Notes: generated by a model from the sequence alone, not told the origin. DNA of 17,253 nt from DASXBA01 sp036406475 (GCA_036406475.1 DASXBA010000134.1:1-17253); one strand, 5' to 3'; positions 1 through 6,083 are shown, counted from the first letter of the stretch. Translations and numbers: made by a program.

Positions 1-1
1 G

Positions 2-97
2 CCTCCCTCACGGCCGGAGCCGGCCTTCGAGGGTGACGACGGGATAGCCGAGGGCGTCCTCAAGGTCGAGCGCCGCCCCAAGGGCGGCTCGAAGTAA
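2..97 (+). CDS. 3' end of an unidentified upstream gene (partial)
   Basis: An open frame enters from the left edge and ends at TAA (95-97). It encodes about 31 residues ending in KVERRPKGGSK, a charged, low-complexity tail typical of a protein C-terminus. The domain lies outside the window, so no function can be read. The next recognisable item downstream is a DUF167/YggU remnant; in many Gram-positive genomes that gene follows the sepF-yggT-divIVA cell-division cluster, so a DivIVA-like tail is one guess. This is inference from context only. Confidence 0.5.
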   Translation, partial: PPSRPEPAFEGDDGIAEGVLKVERRPKGGSK

Positions 98-107
98 CCC
101 GGGCCGG

Positions 108-210
108 ATGGGGCCGATGGGCGAGCTGAGAGTTCGCGTGCAGGCGTGCGCCCGCCGCGGCGAGGTGGCCGGGGAGCGCGACGGCGCGCTACTCGTGCGG
201 GTCACAGCTC
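108..210 (+). pseudogene. N-terminal remnant of a DUF167 (YggU-like) gene
   Basis: From ATG 108 (or the better ATG 117) the frame encodes GELRVRVQACARR...GERDGALLVRVTA. This matches my memory of the first beta strands of the DUF167/YggU family, where such a stretch is followed by APPVDGRAN and about 60 more residues. Here the match stops at about base 210: the next residues (LRCGAASTCDGG) are unrelated, and the frame drifts to a stop at 342-344, antisense to the neighbouring membrane gene. I do not see the missing half in any frame before 633. A deletion or replacement that removed the C-terminal two thirds is the simplest reading. The function of DUF167 proteins is poorly known. Confidence is limited because only about 30 residues match. 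Confidence 0.5.
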
Positions 211-265
211 TGCGCTGCGGAGCCGCCTCGACCTGTGATGGCGGACAGCTTTTCGCGCCCGTGTG

Positions 266-526
266 TCAGGTCCAGGCCAGGTGCCAGTCAAGTCCTGACA
301 GCGCAGCAGACAGGAAAACCAGACCGAAAATCGCAACGTGGTAGCTCGGGGACTTGGCGTAGCTCACCACCGCGAGCACCAGCGCGACAACGCCGATCAG
401 GACACCAAGCACCGACAAGTCTGCGGTGTCGTCAAGCGAGGCGATGACCGCTATGCACCCGAAACCGGTAGCTGCGAGCGCGAGCGCCGCCTCGAAAACC
501 AGCAGAAGAACGGCCTTGGCGTTCAC
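266..526 (-). CDS. small three-segment membrane protein, function unknown
   Basis: This encodes 86 residues starting at GTG 526. Three hydrophobic stretches, at about residues 4-28, 36-56 and 62-80, are separated by short polar loops (SLDDTADLS, YAKSPSYH), as expected of a small integral membrane protein. I recognise no family. There is no clear Shine-Dalgarno; a TACCGT box lies 9 bases before the start (536-541), consistent with a short or absent leader. The gene diverges from the SCP2-like gene, with the CRP-type palindrome (555-572) between them. The surrounding DNA is visibly less GC-rich than the rest of the window and is flanked by an 11-bp direct repeat, so it may be a recent arrival. 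It could still be a chance open frame. Confidence 0.55.
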   Translation of the reverse strand: MNAKAVLLLVFEAALALAATGFGCIAVIASLDDTADLSVLGVLIGVVALVLAVVSYAKSPSYHVAIFGLVFLSAALSGLDWHLAWT

Positions 527-535
527 CAGATCGCC

Positions 536-541
536 ACGGTA
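536..541 (-). promoter_or_regulatory. possible -10 box for the small membrane gene
   Basis: TACCGT on the minus strand fits TANNNT and lies 9 bases before GTG 526. No -35 is evident. Confidence 0.3.
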
Positions 542-554
542 TGCGATGGGATCC

Positions 555-572
555 GTGTGATGGCGGTCACAC
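555..572. promoter_or_regulatory. CRP/FNR-family (GlxR-like) binding palindrome
   Basis: The sequence GTGTGA-TGGCGG-TCACAC is a perfect six-base inverted repeat with a six-base spacer. It contains the full TGTGA-N6-TCACA consensus of CRP and its actinobacterial relative GlxR. It lies in the divergent region between the small membrane gene and the SCP2-like gene. Its centre is about 40 bases upstream of the start point predicted from the TAACGT box at 592-597, close to the class II activator position. The regulator itself is not in the window. Confidence 0.6.
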
Positions 573-591
573 AGCCCCCCTCCCCCCTTTC

Positions 592-597
592 TAACGT
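592..597 (+). promoter_or_regulatory. possible -10 box for the SCP2-like gene
   Basis: TAACGT fits TANNNT. It would place transcription start near 603-605, inside the LexA-type palindrome and about 41 bases downstream of the CRP-type centre. No TTGACA-like -35 is visible, as expected if an activator does that job. Confidence 0.35.
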
Positions 598-598
598 C

Positions 599-612
599 CG
601 AACGGTTGTTCG
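599..612. promoter_or_regulatory. LexA/SOS-box-like palindrome
   Basis: CGAAC-GGTT-GTTCG is an exact match to the CGAAC-N4-GTTCG core of the Gram-positive and actinobacterial LexA box. It sits between the putative -10 (592-597) and the ribosome-binding site (619-624) of the SCP2-like gene, where a bound repressor would block transcription. All ten core bases are conserved, so chance in 17 kb is unlikely, but regulation by LexA is untested. Confidence 0.5.
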
Positions 613-618
613 ACCCGC

Positions 619-624
619 AGGAGG
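619..624 (+). promoter_or_regulatory. strong Shine-Dalgarno of the SCP2-like gene
   Basis: AGGAGG ends 9 bases before ATG 634 and fixes that start. It is the clearest Shine-Dalgarno I can find in the window; most other genes are coupled to a neighbour or look leaderless. Confidence 0.75.
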
Positions 625-633
625 TGGGGAACG

Positions 634-1047
634 ATGACCGCCAAGACCGCGGTCAAGCTGGGCAACGTCGATCCGAACGGCATCTCGCCCAGCATGTACG
701 CGCTCGTCGAGCGCGGGGCCGGCCGCCGGCCGAAGATCGTGAACTCGATGAGGGGAACGGTCGAGCTCCGCTTCAAGGAGAAGTTCACGCCCGTCCGGGT
801 CGATTTCGCCGACGACCAGGTGGTCGTCGAGGACGCGACGGACGAGAAGCGGGAGCGCGCCGACCTCGTGATCCAGGGGTCGCTGCCGGACATCGTGCAG
901 CTGGCCGCCGCGCCGCTGGCAGGCGGCATCCCCAAGGTCACGGACAAGCGCGGGCGCGCCGCGCTCGCCCGGGTGGCCGGCAGGCGGGTGAAGATCGAGG
1001 GCAGCCCCCTGCTCGCACGCCGGCTGCTGAAACTGCTCGAGATCTAG
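634..1047 (+). CDS. SCP2 sterol-carrier-like domain protein
   Basis: This encodes 137 residues from ATG 634, behind a strong AGGAGG. The centre of the protein (about residues 40-130) has the pattern of the SCP2/sterol-carrier fold: beta strands VELRFKEKF, VRVDFADDQVVVE and ADLVIQGSLPDIVQL, then a helix, then RVKIEGSPLLARRLLKLLEI. Bacterial members bind lipids or act as accessory domains; no catalytic residues are expected. There is no signal peptide or membrane segment, so it is probably cytosolic. The upstream region carries a CRP-type palindrome, a -10-like box and a LexA-type palindrome, which is unusually elaborate for this family. The stop shares CTAG with the convergent gene on the minus strand. 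The fold call is from pattern recognition only. Confidence 0.75.
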   Translation: MTAKTAVKLGNVDPNGISPSMYALVERGAGRRPKIVNSMRGTVELRFKEKFTPVRVDFADDQVVVEDATDEKRERADLVIQGSLPDIVQLAAAPLAGGIPKVTDKRGRAALARVAGRRVKIEGSPLLARRLLKLLEI

Positions 1048-1313
1048 AGCTTGTGGCGGGCCCTGCGGCCCGTGGCGGCGCTCTTGTCGGCCGCTCGCCT
1101 GGAGGTCCCGAAGGGCTTGGCGAGCAGCCTGCCGATCGGGCCGGGCGCCTTGCCCGCCACGCCCTGGCCGCCGGTCAGCGCCCTGTCGACTCCGCGTTGG
1201 GGTTTCCGCGAGAGCCTCGGGACGAGAAAGCCGAGGATCAGGAGCAGGACGCAGATGCCGACAATCGCCGCCAGGAGCATGCTGCCGCTGTACCCGGGTT
1301 GCGGGTTTGGCAC
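1044..1313 (-). CDS. small single-span membrane protein
   Basis: The frame encodes 89 residues from GTG 1313, or 78 from ATG 1280. One strong hydrophobic helix (about residues 12-31, LLAAIVGICVLLLILGFLVP) is followed by a basic, glycine-rich cytoplasmic tail with RLSRKPQRGVDRAL and RRARHKL. Proteins of this shape occur widely in actinobacteria, without a known role. The start is uncertain: ATG 1280 would put the helix at the N-terminus and has a TACAGC box 6 bases upstream, fitting the leaderless pattern of this window, whereas GTG 1313 has no ribosome-binding site. Its stop overlaps the SCP2-like gene's stop in a shared CTAG. Its 5' end faces the GTG of the next gene 11 bases away, if the long start is used. 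Confidence 0.65.
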   Translation of the reverse strand: MPNPQPGYSGSMLLAAIVGICVLLLILGFLVPRLSRKPQRGVDRALTGGQGVAGKAPGPIGRLLAKPFGTSRRAADKSAATGRRARHKL

Positions 1314-1324
1314 ACTGATCGCCC

Positions 1325-1936
1325 GTGGCCAAGCAGAAGCAGATGAAGATGCAGATGCAGGTGGGCGCGCTCGCTGCGATCCCGCAGCTCGAGAATCGCA
1401 CCGACGAGCAGCTCCAGAGCGAGTCCAAGCACCGCGTCGCCGCCAAGGCCATCCTCGGCGCCCGGGCGGCCGAGCGCTACGACGCCAAGGCCGCGCGCGC
1501 CTACTTCAACGAGGCGCTGGCCGGCTGCCATCCGCAGGAGCGGCCGGCGCTCCGCCAGATGATGAAGGCCTCGCTCGCCCTCGCCGAGCGCCGTCCCGAC
1601 GAGCTCAAGGACGCGATGGAGAAGCTCGGCCAGGAGGCGCCCTCGGGCCGCCAGCTGATGCTGCTGCGCCTGATGGGGCTGATCGCCCCGCCGCCCGGCA
1701 CCGGGATCCTGATGCGGATCCGCGGCATCGCCCTGCTCCTACTGATCGTGATCGTCCTGCTGGCCGTGGGCTTCGGCATCGCCGAACTGGTCGCCCTGCC
1801 GTTCGGCGGCGCGAGCACCGGCGCGGCGCTCCTGATCGGGGTCTTGATCGTGATTGCCGCCCTCGGGATCCTCACCCTGTTCGGCAGACGCCGGCAGGCG
1901 AAGATGCGCGAGCAGCGCGCCGCCGGCGGCGGTTAG
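1325..1936 (+). CDS. membrane protein with N-terminal soluble helical domain, unknown function
   Basis: This encodes 203 residues from GTG 1325. After a Met/Gln/Lys-rich start, residues about 30-110 form a charged helical region (AAERYDAKAARAYFNEALAGC, ALRQMMKASLALAERRPDELKDAMEKL) that resembles TPR-like helical hairpins. Two transmembrane helices follow at about residues 134-157 and 162-186, with a short basic tail (GRRRQAKMREQRAAGGG). This suggests a cytosolic sensing or scaffolding domain anchored by a C-terminal hairpin. I recognise no named family. There is no Shine-Dalgarno; CACACT lies 8 bases before the start, so it may be leaderless. Its stop overlaps that of the thioredoxin gene in TTAG (1933-1936). 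Confidence 0.7.
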   Translation: MAKQKQMKMQMQVGALAAIPQLENRTDEQLQSESKHRVAAKAILGARAAERYDAKAARAYFNEALAGCHPQERPALRQMMKASLALAERRPDELKDAMEKLGQEAPSGRQLMLLRLMGLIAPPPGTGILMRIRGIALLLLIVIVLLAVGFGIAELVALPFGGASTGAALLIGVLIVIAALGILTLFGRRRQAKMREQRAAGGG

Positions 1937-2697
1937 TTCAGCGCCGCGGCGAGCCGGCGGCGATGCTCCCGGGCGAGCGGATCGTCCGGGCCCAGCTCGG
2001 TGAAGATCCCGACCATCGCCCGCCGAAGCAGATCCCGTGCCTCGGGATCGTCTGACGCGGCGAGGGCGTCCTGCAGCAGCTCCAGCGCGCGTCCGTGGTC
2101 GCCCTCGTCCCAGGCTTCGAAGGCCGGCGCGAGGTCGTCCTCCCCGGCTAGCGTCAGCCGCGCCCGGGCGGCCAGGCCTTCGGCGAGGAAGTCTCCGGCG
2201 GCGGGCTCGAGCAGCTCGAGCGCCTCCCCCGGCTCGCCGCGCGCGATCAACTGCCTGCCGAGCTCTCTCCTCGCCTCGGCATGACGCGGGTCGAGGTCGA
2301 GAGCGGCGCGGAGCGACTCCTCGTCCCCCTTGGCCGCGAGCTCGTCAGCCTCCGAGGGGAGCAGCCCGTCGAAGAAGCGGTCCACCTCCGCGGGAGGGAT
2401 CGCCCCGGTGAACTCCGCCGCGACCCTGCCGTCGCGGAAGGCCTTGACGGACGGGATCCCCTGGACGCGGAAGGCCGCCGCAATGCGCTGGTTGGCGTCG
2501 ACGTCGACCTTCGCCAGCTCGATGCGGCCGGCCCGGGTGGCCGCCGCCTTCTCGAGCGCCGGCGACAGGGCCTTGCAGGGGCCGCACCAGTCGGCCCAGA
2601 AGTCGACGACCACGGGAAGCTCGTGCGAGCGCTGGACGACCTTCTCCTCGAAGTCGCCCTCGCCGACGTCGAACACGGCCTGGACCTCAGGAGGCAT
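1933..2697 (-). CDS. thioredoxin-TPR protein (CnoX/YbbN-like)
   Basis: This encodes 254 residues from ATG 2697. Residues about 10-112 are a thioredoxin domain with the active site WCGPC (37-41) and the cis-proline in GIPSV (Pro82). Residues about 115-254 are helical TPR-like repeats (AALDLDPRHAEARRELGRQL, AWDEGDHGRALELLQDAL). This architecture is that of CnoX/YbbN, a chaperone-like protein that protects clients from oxidation and hands them to folding machinery. The E. coli protein lacks the classical CxxC, whereas this one keeps both cysteines and should be redox-active. No signal peptide is present, so it is cytosolic. It is translationally coupled to the upstream cyclophilin: its ATG begins 8 bases before that gene's TGA. 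Confidence 0.9.
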   Translation of the reverse strand: MPPEVQAVFDVGEGDFEEKVVQRSHELPVVVDFWADWCGPCKALSPALEKAAATRAGRIELAKVDVDANQRIAAAFRVQGIPSVKAFRDGRVAAEFTGAIPPAEVDRFFDGLLPSEADELAAKGDEESLRAALDLDPRHAEARRELGRQLIARGEPGEALELLEPAAGDFLAEGLAARARLTLAGEDDLAPAFEAWDEGDHGRALELLQDALAASDDPEARDLLRRAMVGIFTELGPDDPLAREHRRRLAAALN

Positions 2698-3367
2698 GGA
2701 GGCTCGCCTTCTTCAGCACCACCGGGCGAATTGGCGTGCCGGCCTCGCCGCTCTGCGGATCGCCGAGGGCGTCGATCCGCTCCGCGGTCGCCAGGCCCTT
2801 CACCACCCGCCCCAGCAGGGCGTACTCGGGCGGCAGGCCGGCGTCCGCGCCGGTGACGACGTAGAACTGGCTGCCCGCCGTGCCCGCCGGCTGGTCCGCG
2901 GTCTTGGCCATCGCCACGACGCCCTTCGTGTACTTCGTGTCCGCCGGCGGCTTGTCGCGTGTCGTGTAGCCGGGACCGCCGTTGCCGCTGCCGGTCGGGT
3001 CGCCGCCCTGGATGACGAAGCCGGGCACGATCCGGTGGAAGGTCGTGTTGTCGAAGAACTTGTTGCGGACCAGCGACGCGAACGAAGCGGCCGTCGTCGG
3101 CGACGTCTTCACGTCCAGCCGGAGGGTCATCTGCCCGCAGGTGGTGTCCAGCGTCACGTCGTAGGTCTTCTTCGGATCGAGCGCGCTGACCGGCCTGTGC
3201 GCGCCGCCGTCGTTCCGCGGCGGCGGCGCCTGTACGTCTTCACATCCGCCTGGAGCGGTGGTCGTGCGGCTCGAGGAGCCCCCGGACTTGTCCTTGCTGT
3301 CGTCCCCGCCGCAGCCCGTCAGGGCGAGCGCGAGCGCGAGCACCAGGAGCGCCAGCCTGCGAGTCAC
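2687..3367 (-). CDS. lipoprotein cyclophilin-type peptidyl-prolyl isomerase
   Basis: This encodes 226 residues from GTG 3367. The start is set by the signal peptide TRRLALLVLALALALTGC, with lipobox LTGC and lipidated Cys19. A Ser/Gly/Thr-rich linker is followed by a cyclophilin domain from about residue 66 with the family marks FHRI (110-113), FVIQGGDP (117-124) and GSQFYV (165-170). It should catalyse cis-trans isomerisation of prolyl bonds on the outer face of the membrane. The open frame extends far upstream, but that part is antisense to other genes. The start lies 7 bases after a TAGCCT box that overlaps the -10 of the divergent HAD gene. It is first in an operon with the thioredoxin-TPR gene. 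Confidence 0.9.
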   Translation of the reverse strand: MTRRLALLVLALALALTGCGGDDSKDKSGGSSSRTTTAPGGCEDVQAPPPRNDGGAHRPVSALDPKKTYDVTLDTTCGQMTLRLDVKTSPTTAASFASLVRNKFFDNTTFHRIVPGFVIQGGDPTGSGNGGPGYTTRDKPPADTKYTKGVVAMAKTADQPAGTAGSQFYVVTGADAGLPPEYALLGRVVKGLATAERIDALGDPQSGEAGTPIRPVVLKKASLHAS

Positions 3368-3373
3368 CGCGTC

Positions 3374-3380
3374 TAGGCTA
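3374..3380. promoter_or_regulatory. overlapping divergent -10 boxes (bidirectional promoter core)
   Basis: TAGGCT (3374-3379, plus) lies 6 bases before GTG 3386, and TAGCCT (3380-3375, minus) lies 7 bases before GTG 3367. The two boxes share five bases, so only 18 bases separate the two start codons. Both genes would give essentially leaderless transcripts and compete for the same DNA. No -35 is evident on either side. Confidence 0.55.
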
Positions 3381-3385
3381 GCGAG

Positions 3386-4195
3386 GTGCCTCTGTCCCCC
3401 CTGGCTGGGCGCTACGACCAGCTGATCCTCGACCTCGACGGCTGCATCTACGTCGGCGACGAGCCGGTCCCGGGCGCCGTCGACGCCGTCGAGACGCTCC
3501 GGGAGGCGGGCAAGCGGGTGGTCTTCGCCACCAACGATCCCCGCCACTCGACCGAGGACTACGTGACCAAGCTGTGGCGGATCGGCCTCCAGGCGTCGCT
3601 GGCCGACGTCGTGACCGTCGGCGGCGCCGTGCAGCACCTCCTGGCCGAGACCCGCCCCGGCCGGACCGCCTTCGTGATCGGCTCGGAGCCGCTCGCCCGC
3701 CACGTCGCCGACGCCGGCCTGCGAGTGCTCAACGGCACCGACCTCGCCTCGCGGGCCGCCGTGGTGGTGGTCGGCGGCAGCGAGGACCTCGTATACGCCG
3801 ACCTCCGCGACGCCTGCCTGGCGATCCGCCGCGGCGCCGACTTCGTTGCGACCGGCCGCGACCCCACATATCCCCAACCCGACGGCCTTTGGCCGGGCAC
3901 CGGGGCGATCGTGGCCGCCGTCGAGTACGCCACCGACAGCAAGGCGGCCATCGTCGGCAAGCCCGAGCCGCAGCTCTTCGAGACCGCCCTCGACCGGCTG
4001 GGCGAGGGAAGGACGCTCGTGGTGGGCGACCGCCTCGACTCGGACGTCGCCGCGGCGGACCGGGCCGGGCTCGACGCGGCGCTCGTCCTGACTGGCGGCA
4101 CGAGCGCCCTGGAGGCCGCGTCCGAGGGCAAGAAGGCGGATGTGCCGAAGCCGGTGGCTGTGGCGGAGAGCCTCGCGGTGCTCGTGAACGGCTAG
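3386..4195 (+). CDS. HAD-IIA family sugar-phosphatase-like hydrolase (NagD-like)
   Basis: This encodes 269 residues from GTG 3386. HAD motif I is DLDGC (Asp16 nucleophile, Asp18 acid/base), motif II TN (49-50), motif III Lys192 in GKPEPQLF, and motif IV GDRLDSD (214-220). A type IIA cap of about 100 residues lies between motifs II and III. NagD-like enzymes dephosphorylate small phosphometabolites such as sugar phosphates, p-nitrophenyl phosphate or pyridoxal phosphate; the substrate cannot be read here. The protein is cytosolic. Transcription probably starts at or next to the start codon from the shared divergent promoter. Its stop shares CTAG (4192-4195) with the convergent phosphatase-like gene. 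Confidence 0.9.
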   Translation: MPLSPLAGRYDQLILDLDGCIYVGDEPVPGAVDAVETLREAGKRVVFATNDPRHSTEDYVTKLWRIGLQASLADVVTVGGAVQHLLAETRPGRTAFVIGSEPLARHVADAGLRVLNGTDLASRAAVVVVGGSEDLVYADLRDACLAIRRGADFVATGRDPTYPQPDGLWPGTGAIVAAVEYATDSKAAIVGKPEPQLFETALDRLGEGRTLVVGDRLDSDVAAADRAGLDAALVLTGGTSALEAASEGKKADVPKPVAVAESLAVLVNG

Positions 4196-4656
4196 GCGGG
4201 GACGACGCCCACGAGCGCCAGCGCGTCGGGCGTAACGGTCAACCCCGCCTCGCGGGCGTCGGCCAGGGCCTCGGCGGGATCGATCCCCTTCGCCTCGTGC
4301 AGGTGCGCCGCACAGACCGCTGCCACGAAGTCCGTGTGCCTGTTGCCGTGGATCGCCACCGCGCCGCGGCGGCGGAGCTCGCGCCGGAGCAGCCGCAGGA
4401 GCTCCTCGAGCGCCTCCGCTCCCTCGGCCGCCGAAGCGACCGGAATGTGGCGCCACTCGAGCCCCGCCCGCTCGTAGGCGGCGAGGTTGTGCCTCGTGGC
4501 CATCGTCGAGACGACCGTGTGCACGCGCTGGTCGACCAGCCATTCGATCTCGGCCTCGCGGCGCTCGGGCCTGTGGCTGCGACCGCCGCCGCCCGGCCGC
4601 TCGAGGGCGCAGAGCTTGCCCGGACGGGCCCACCAGATTCGCTTGGGTTCCTGCAT
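4192..4656 (-). CDS. dual-specificity-phosphatase-like protein lacking the catalytic cysteine
   Basis: This encodes 154 residues from ATG 4656. The outline is that of a small dual-specificity/tyrosine phosphatase: an N-terminal W..PGKL..LERPGG, an EIEWLVDQRVHTVVST strand-helix, AGLEWRHIPV, a long helix, then GAVAIHGNRHTDFVAAVCAAHL where the family has HCxxGxxRT followed by a helix. Here the P-loop reads IHGNRHTDF (residues 102-110): the cysteine is absent and the loop is shorter. It should therefore not hydrolyse phosphotyrosine by the usual mechanism and may bind phosphate or a partner instead. A weak TAGCCC box lies 6 bases before the start. The family call is by pattern; the missing Cys is read directly. 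Confidence 0.6.
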   Translation of the reverse strand: MQEPKRIWWARPGKLCALERPGGGGRSHRPERREAEIEWLVDQRVHTVVSTMATRHNLAAYERAGLEWRHIPVASAAEGAEALEELLRLLRRELRRRGAVAIHGNRHTDFVAAVCAAHLHEAKGIDPAEALADAREAGLTVTPDALALVGVVPA

Positions 4657-4699
4657 GGCACAGGGCTAAGCACGCTCGCGAGGCAATTCGCCCCCCACT

Positions 4700-4705
4700 T
4701 AGACT
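4700..4705 (+). promoter_or_regulatory. -10 box of the six-gene operon
   Basis: TAGACT fits TANNNT and ends 8 bases before ATG 4714, so the transcript would begin at or next to the start codon. No Shine-Dalgarno precedes the ATG. Confidence 0.5.
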
Positions 4706-4713
4706 CTCCACCG

Positions 4714-5544
4714 ATGTGCCGTGTATTCGGATGCGTCGCGGCCGAGCCTGTGTCGATCAGGCACGAGCTGCTCGACGCGGTCAATCCGATGATCCGCCAA
4801 TCGGAGGAGCACGACTCCGGCTGGGGCATGGCGGTCTACGAGCGCTCGGACGGCTCGCAGCCGGAGCTGATCCGCTGCCCCGAGGCCGCGTACATGGACG
4901 GCGACTACGTCAAGGCGACCTCCACGCGCGGCCGCATCTTCAACGTCCACGTCCGCCGGGCCACGATGGGCGGCCTGACGCTCGAGAACACGCATCCGTT
5001 CCGCCTCGGCAACTACACCTTCGGCCACAACGGCACCGTGCTCCACTGGCCGCGCCTGGTCGAGGCCGGTGTGGCCGAGCCCGTTGGGCAGACCGACTCC
5101 GAGGCGTTCTTCAACCTCCTGATGCGCGACTACGACCCCGCAGACCCGGTCGGGTCGCTTCGGGGGCCGGTCACCGCCGTCGTCGAGCGCTCACCCTTCT
5201 CGGGAGTGAACTTCCTCCTCTCCGACGGCGAGCGGCTCTACGCCTACCGCTTCGGGATCTTCGAGCTCCACTGGCTCGCCCGTCCGGGCCAGCTGCTCGT
5301 GTCCTCGGAGAAGCTCACCGACGAGCCCTGGCACACGGTCCAGCAGGACGTGGTCCTCGTGCTCGACCCCGATGACCTCGAAGAGCCGCACGCGGAGCGG
5401 CTCCTGGGCGACGAGCTCGTGGCGCGGGCGGACGTCGACCCGCTCGAGCCGCCTCCCGGCCTGAGGGGACGCGCCCGGGGCGAGTTCGCGGCCCGCCGGG
5501 CGGCCGGGATCATGGCCGGCCGGGACGCCCCCGGCGGCCTGTGA
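4714..5544 (+). CDS. class II glutamine amidotransferase (GATase_4, YafJ/EgtC-like)
   Basis: This encodes 276 residues from ATG 4714. The mature N-terminal nucleophile is Cys2 (MCRVFGC), which requires this start. Further N-terminal-nucleophile marks are HVRRAT (79-84), NTHPF (92-96) and HNGT (105-108), as in YafJ/EgtC-type proteins that hydrolyse glutamine or gamma-glutamyl amides. There is no fused synthase domain, so it acts alone or with a partner. EgtC removes the gamma-glutamyl group in ergothioneine synthesis, but I see no other egt gene here, so that role is not claimed. It is first in a six-gene operon, with a -10-like box 8 bases upstream. Its stop overlaps the next start as GTGA. 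Confidence 0.85.
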   Translation: MCRVFGCVAAEPVSIRHELLDAVNPMIRQSEEHDSGWGMAVYERSDGSQPELIRCPEAAYMDGDYVKATSTRGRIFNVHVRRATMGGLTLENTHPFRLGNYTFGHNGTVLHWPRLVEAGVAEPVGQTDSEAFFNLLMRDYDPADPVGSLRGPVTAVVERSPFSGVNFLLSDGERLYAYRFGIFELHWLARPGQLLVSSEKLTDEPWHTVQQDVVLVLDPDDLEEPHAERLLGDELVARADVDPLEPPPGLRGRARGEFAARRAAGIMAGRDAPGGL

Positions 5545-6083
5545 CAGGCCCGGAAAGCTACGTTTTCACCTACGGCTCGCTGGTCGCCGATGCCCCCTCG
5601 AGCTACGTCACGCGCCTCAACGGCTTCAGACGCTGCTGGGGAGTGGCCATGGACAACGGCGAGACTGTCTCGGGCTACAAGTACTACGTGGACGAGACTG
5701 GTAGCCGCCCCGACGTGTACGTCGCCTTCCTCGACATCCGGCCCGAGCAGGGCGCGAGCGTCAACGGCGCCTGCACTCTCGTGGAGGAGGACGGGCTGCG
5801 CGGCCTCGACGAGCGCGAGCGGAACTACAGGCGCGTGGAGGTGACGGACGCCGTGGCCGACGCGCGCGGCCGCGTCTGGGCCTACGTCGGGTCAGAGGCC
5901 GGTCGAGCGCGGCTCGAGCGCGGCAGGGATTCCGGGACGGCGGTGGTCAGCCGGGATTATCTCGACGGCGTCGAGGCCGGATTCCGGGCGCTCGGCCCGG
6001 AGGAATACGCCGCCTTCCGCGACTCGTCCGACCTGGACGGGCTGCCCGTTCGCGACCTCATCCGAGTCGACCTGCCCGCGTGA
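5541..6083 (+). CDS. gamma-glutamylcyclotransferase-like (GGCT/AIG2) protein
   Basis: This encodes 180 residues from GTG 5541. The N-terminus carries the family's substrate-binding loop FTYGSL (9-14). The LDERERNYRRVEV stretch (89-101) matches the place of the catalytic glutamate (Glu91 or Glu93). The fold converts gamma-glutamyl amines or amino acids to 5-oxoproline and the free amine. The C-terminal part (about 110-180, with SRDYLDGVEAGFRALGPE) resembles that of bacterial GGCT proteins. The gene overlaps the amidotransferase by GTGA and the lipid kinase by GTGA, so all three are translated together. A glutamine-type amidase followed directly by a gamma-glutamyl cyclase suggests a shared gamma-glutamyl substrate, which is inference. 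Confidence 0.8.
   Translation: MTGPESYVFTYGSLVADAPSSYVTRLNGFRRCWGVAMDNGETVSGYKYYVDETGSRPDVYVAFLDIRPEQGASVNGACTLVEEDGLRGLDERERNYRRVEVTDAVADARGRVWAYVGSEAGRARLERGRDSGTAVVSRDYLDGVEAGFRALGPEEYAAFRDSSDLDGLPVRDLIRVDLPA

Larger units (their letters stand above)
234..566. repeat. 11-bp direct repeat flanking the small membrane gene
   Basis: TGTGATGGCGG occurs at 234-244 and again at 556-566, and the match continues past one mismatch into CA. The copies bracket the 266-526 gene, and the left copy lies about 25 bases after the point where DUF167 similarity ends. They could be a target duplication or recombination scar, or simply two copies of half a regulator site, since the right copy forms part of the CRP-type palindrome. 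Confidence 0.45.

Noticed and set aside
4675..4682. CTCGCGAG palindrome between two divergent genes
   Set aside because: Eight bases of pure CG-rich palindrome are expected by chance in this composition, and it has no clear spacing to a promoter.
3368..4711. A long minus-strand extension of the cyclophilin open frame back to 4711
   Set aside because: It is antisense to the HAD gene and the phosphatase-like gene region, has low-complexity Arg/Gly/Ala content, and the lipoprotein signal peptide begins exactly at GTG 3367.
3574..4713. Plus-strand upstream extension of the class II amidotransferase frame
   Set aside because: It overlaps the HAD gene in another frame, and the amidotransferase needs Cys as residue 2, which fixes ATG 4714.
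4714..5544. Assigning the class II amidotransferase as EgtC of ergothioneine synthesis
   Set aside because: No egtA, egtB, egtD or egtE gene is seen nearby; the motifs only place it in the wider YafJ/EgtC-like family.
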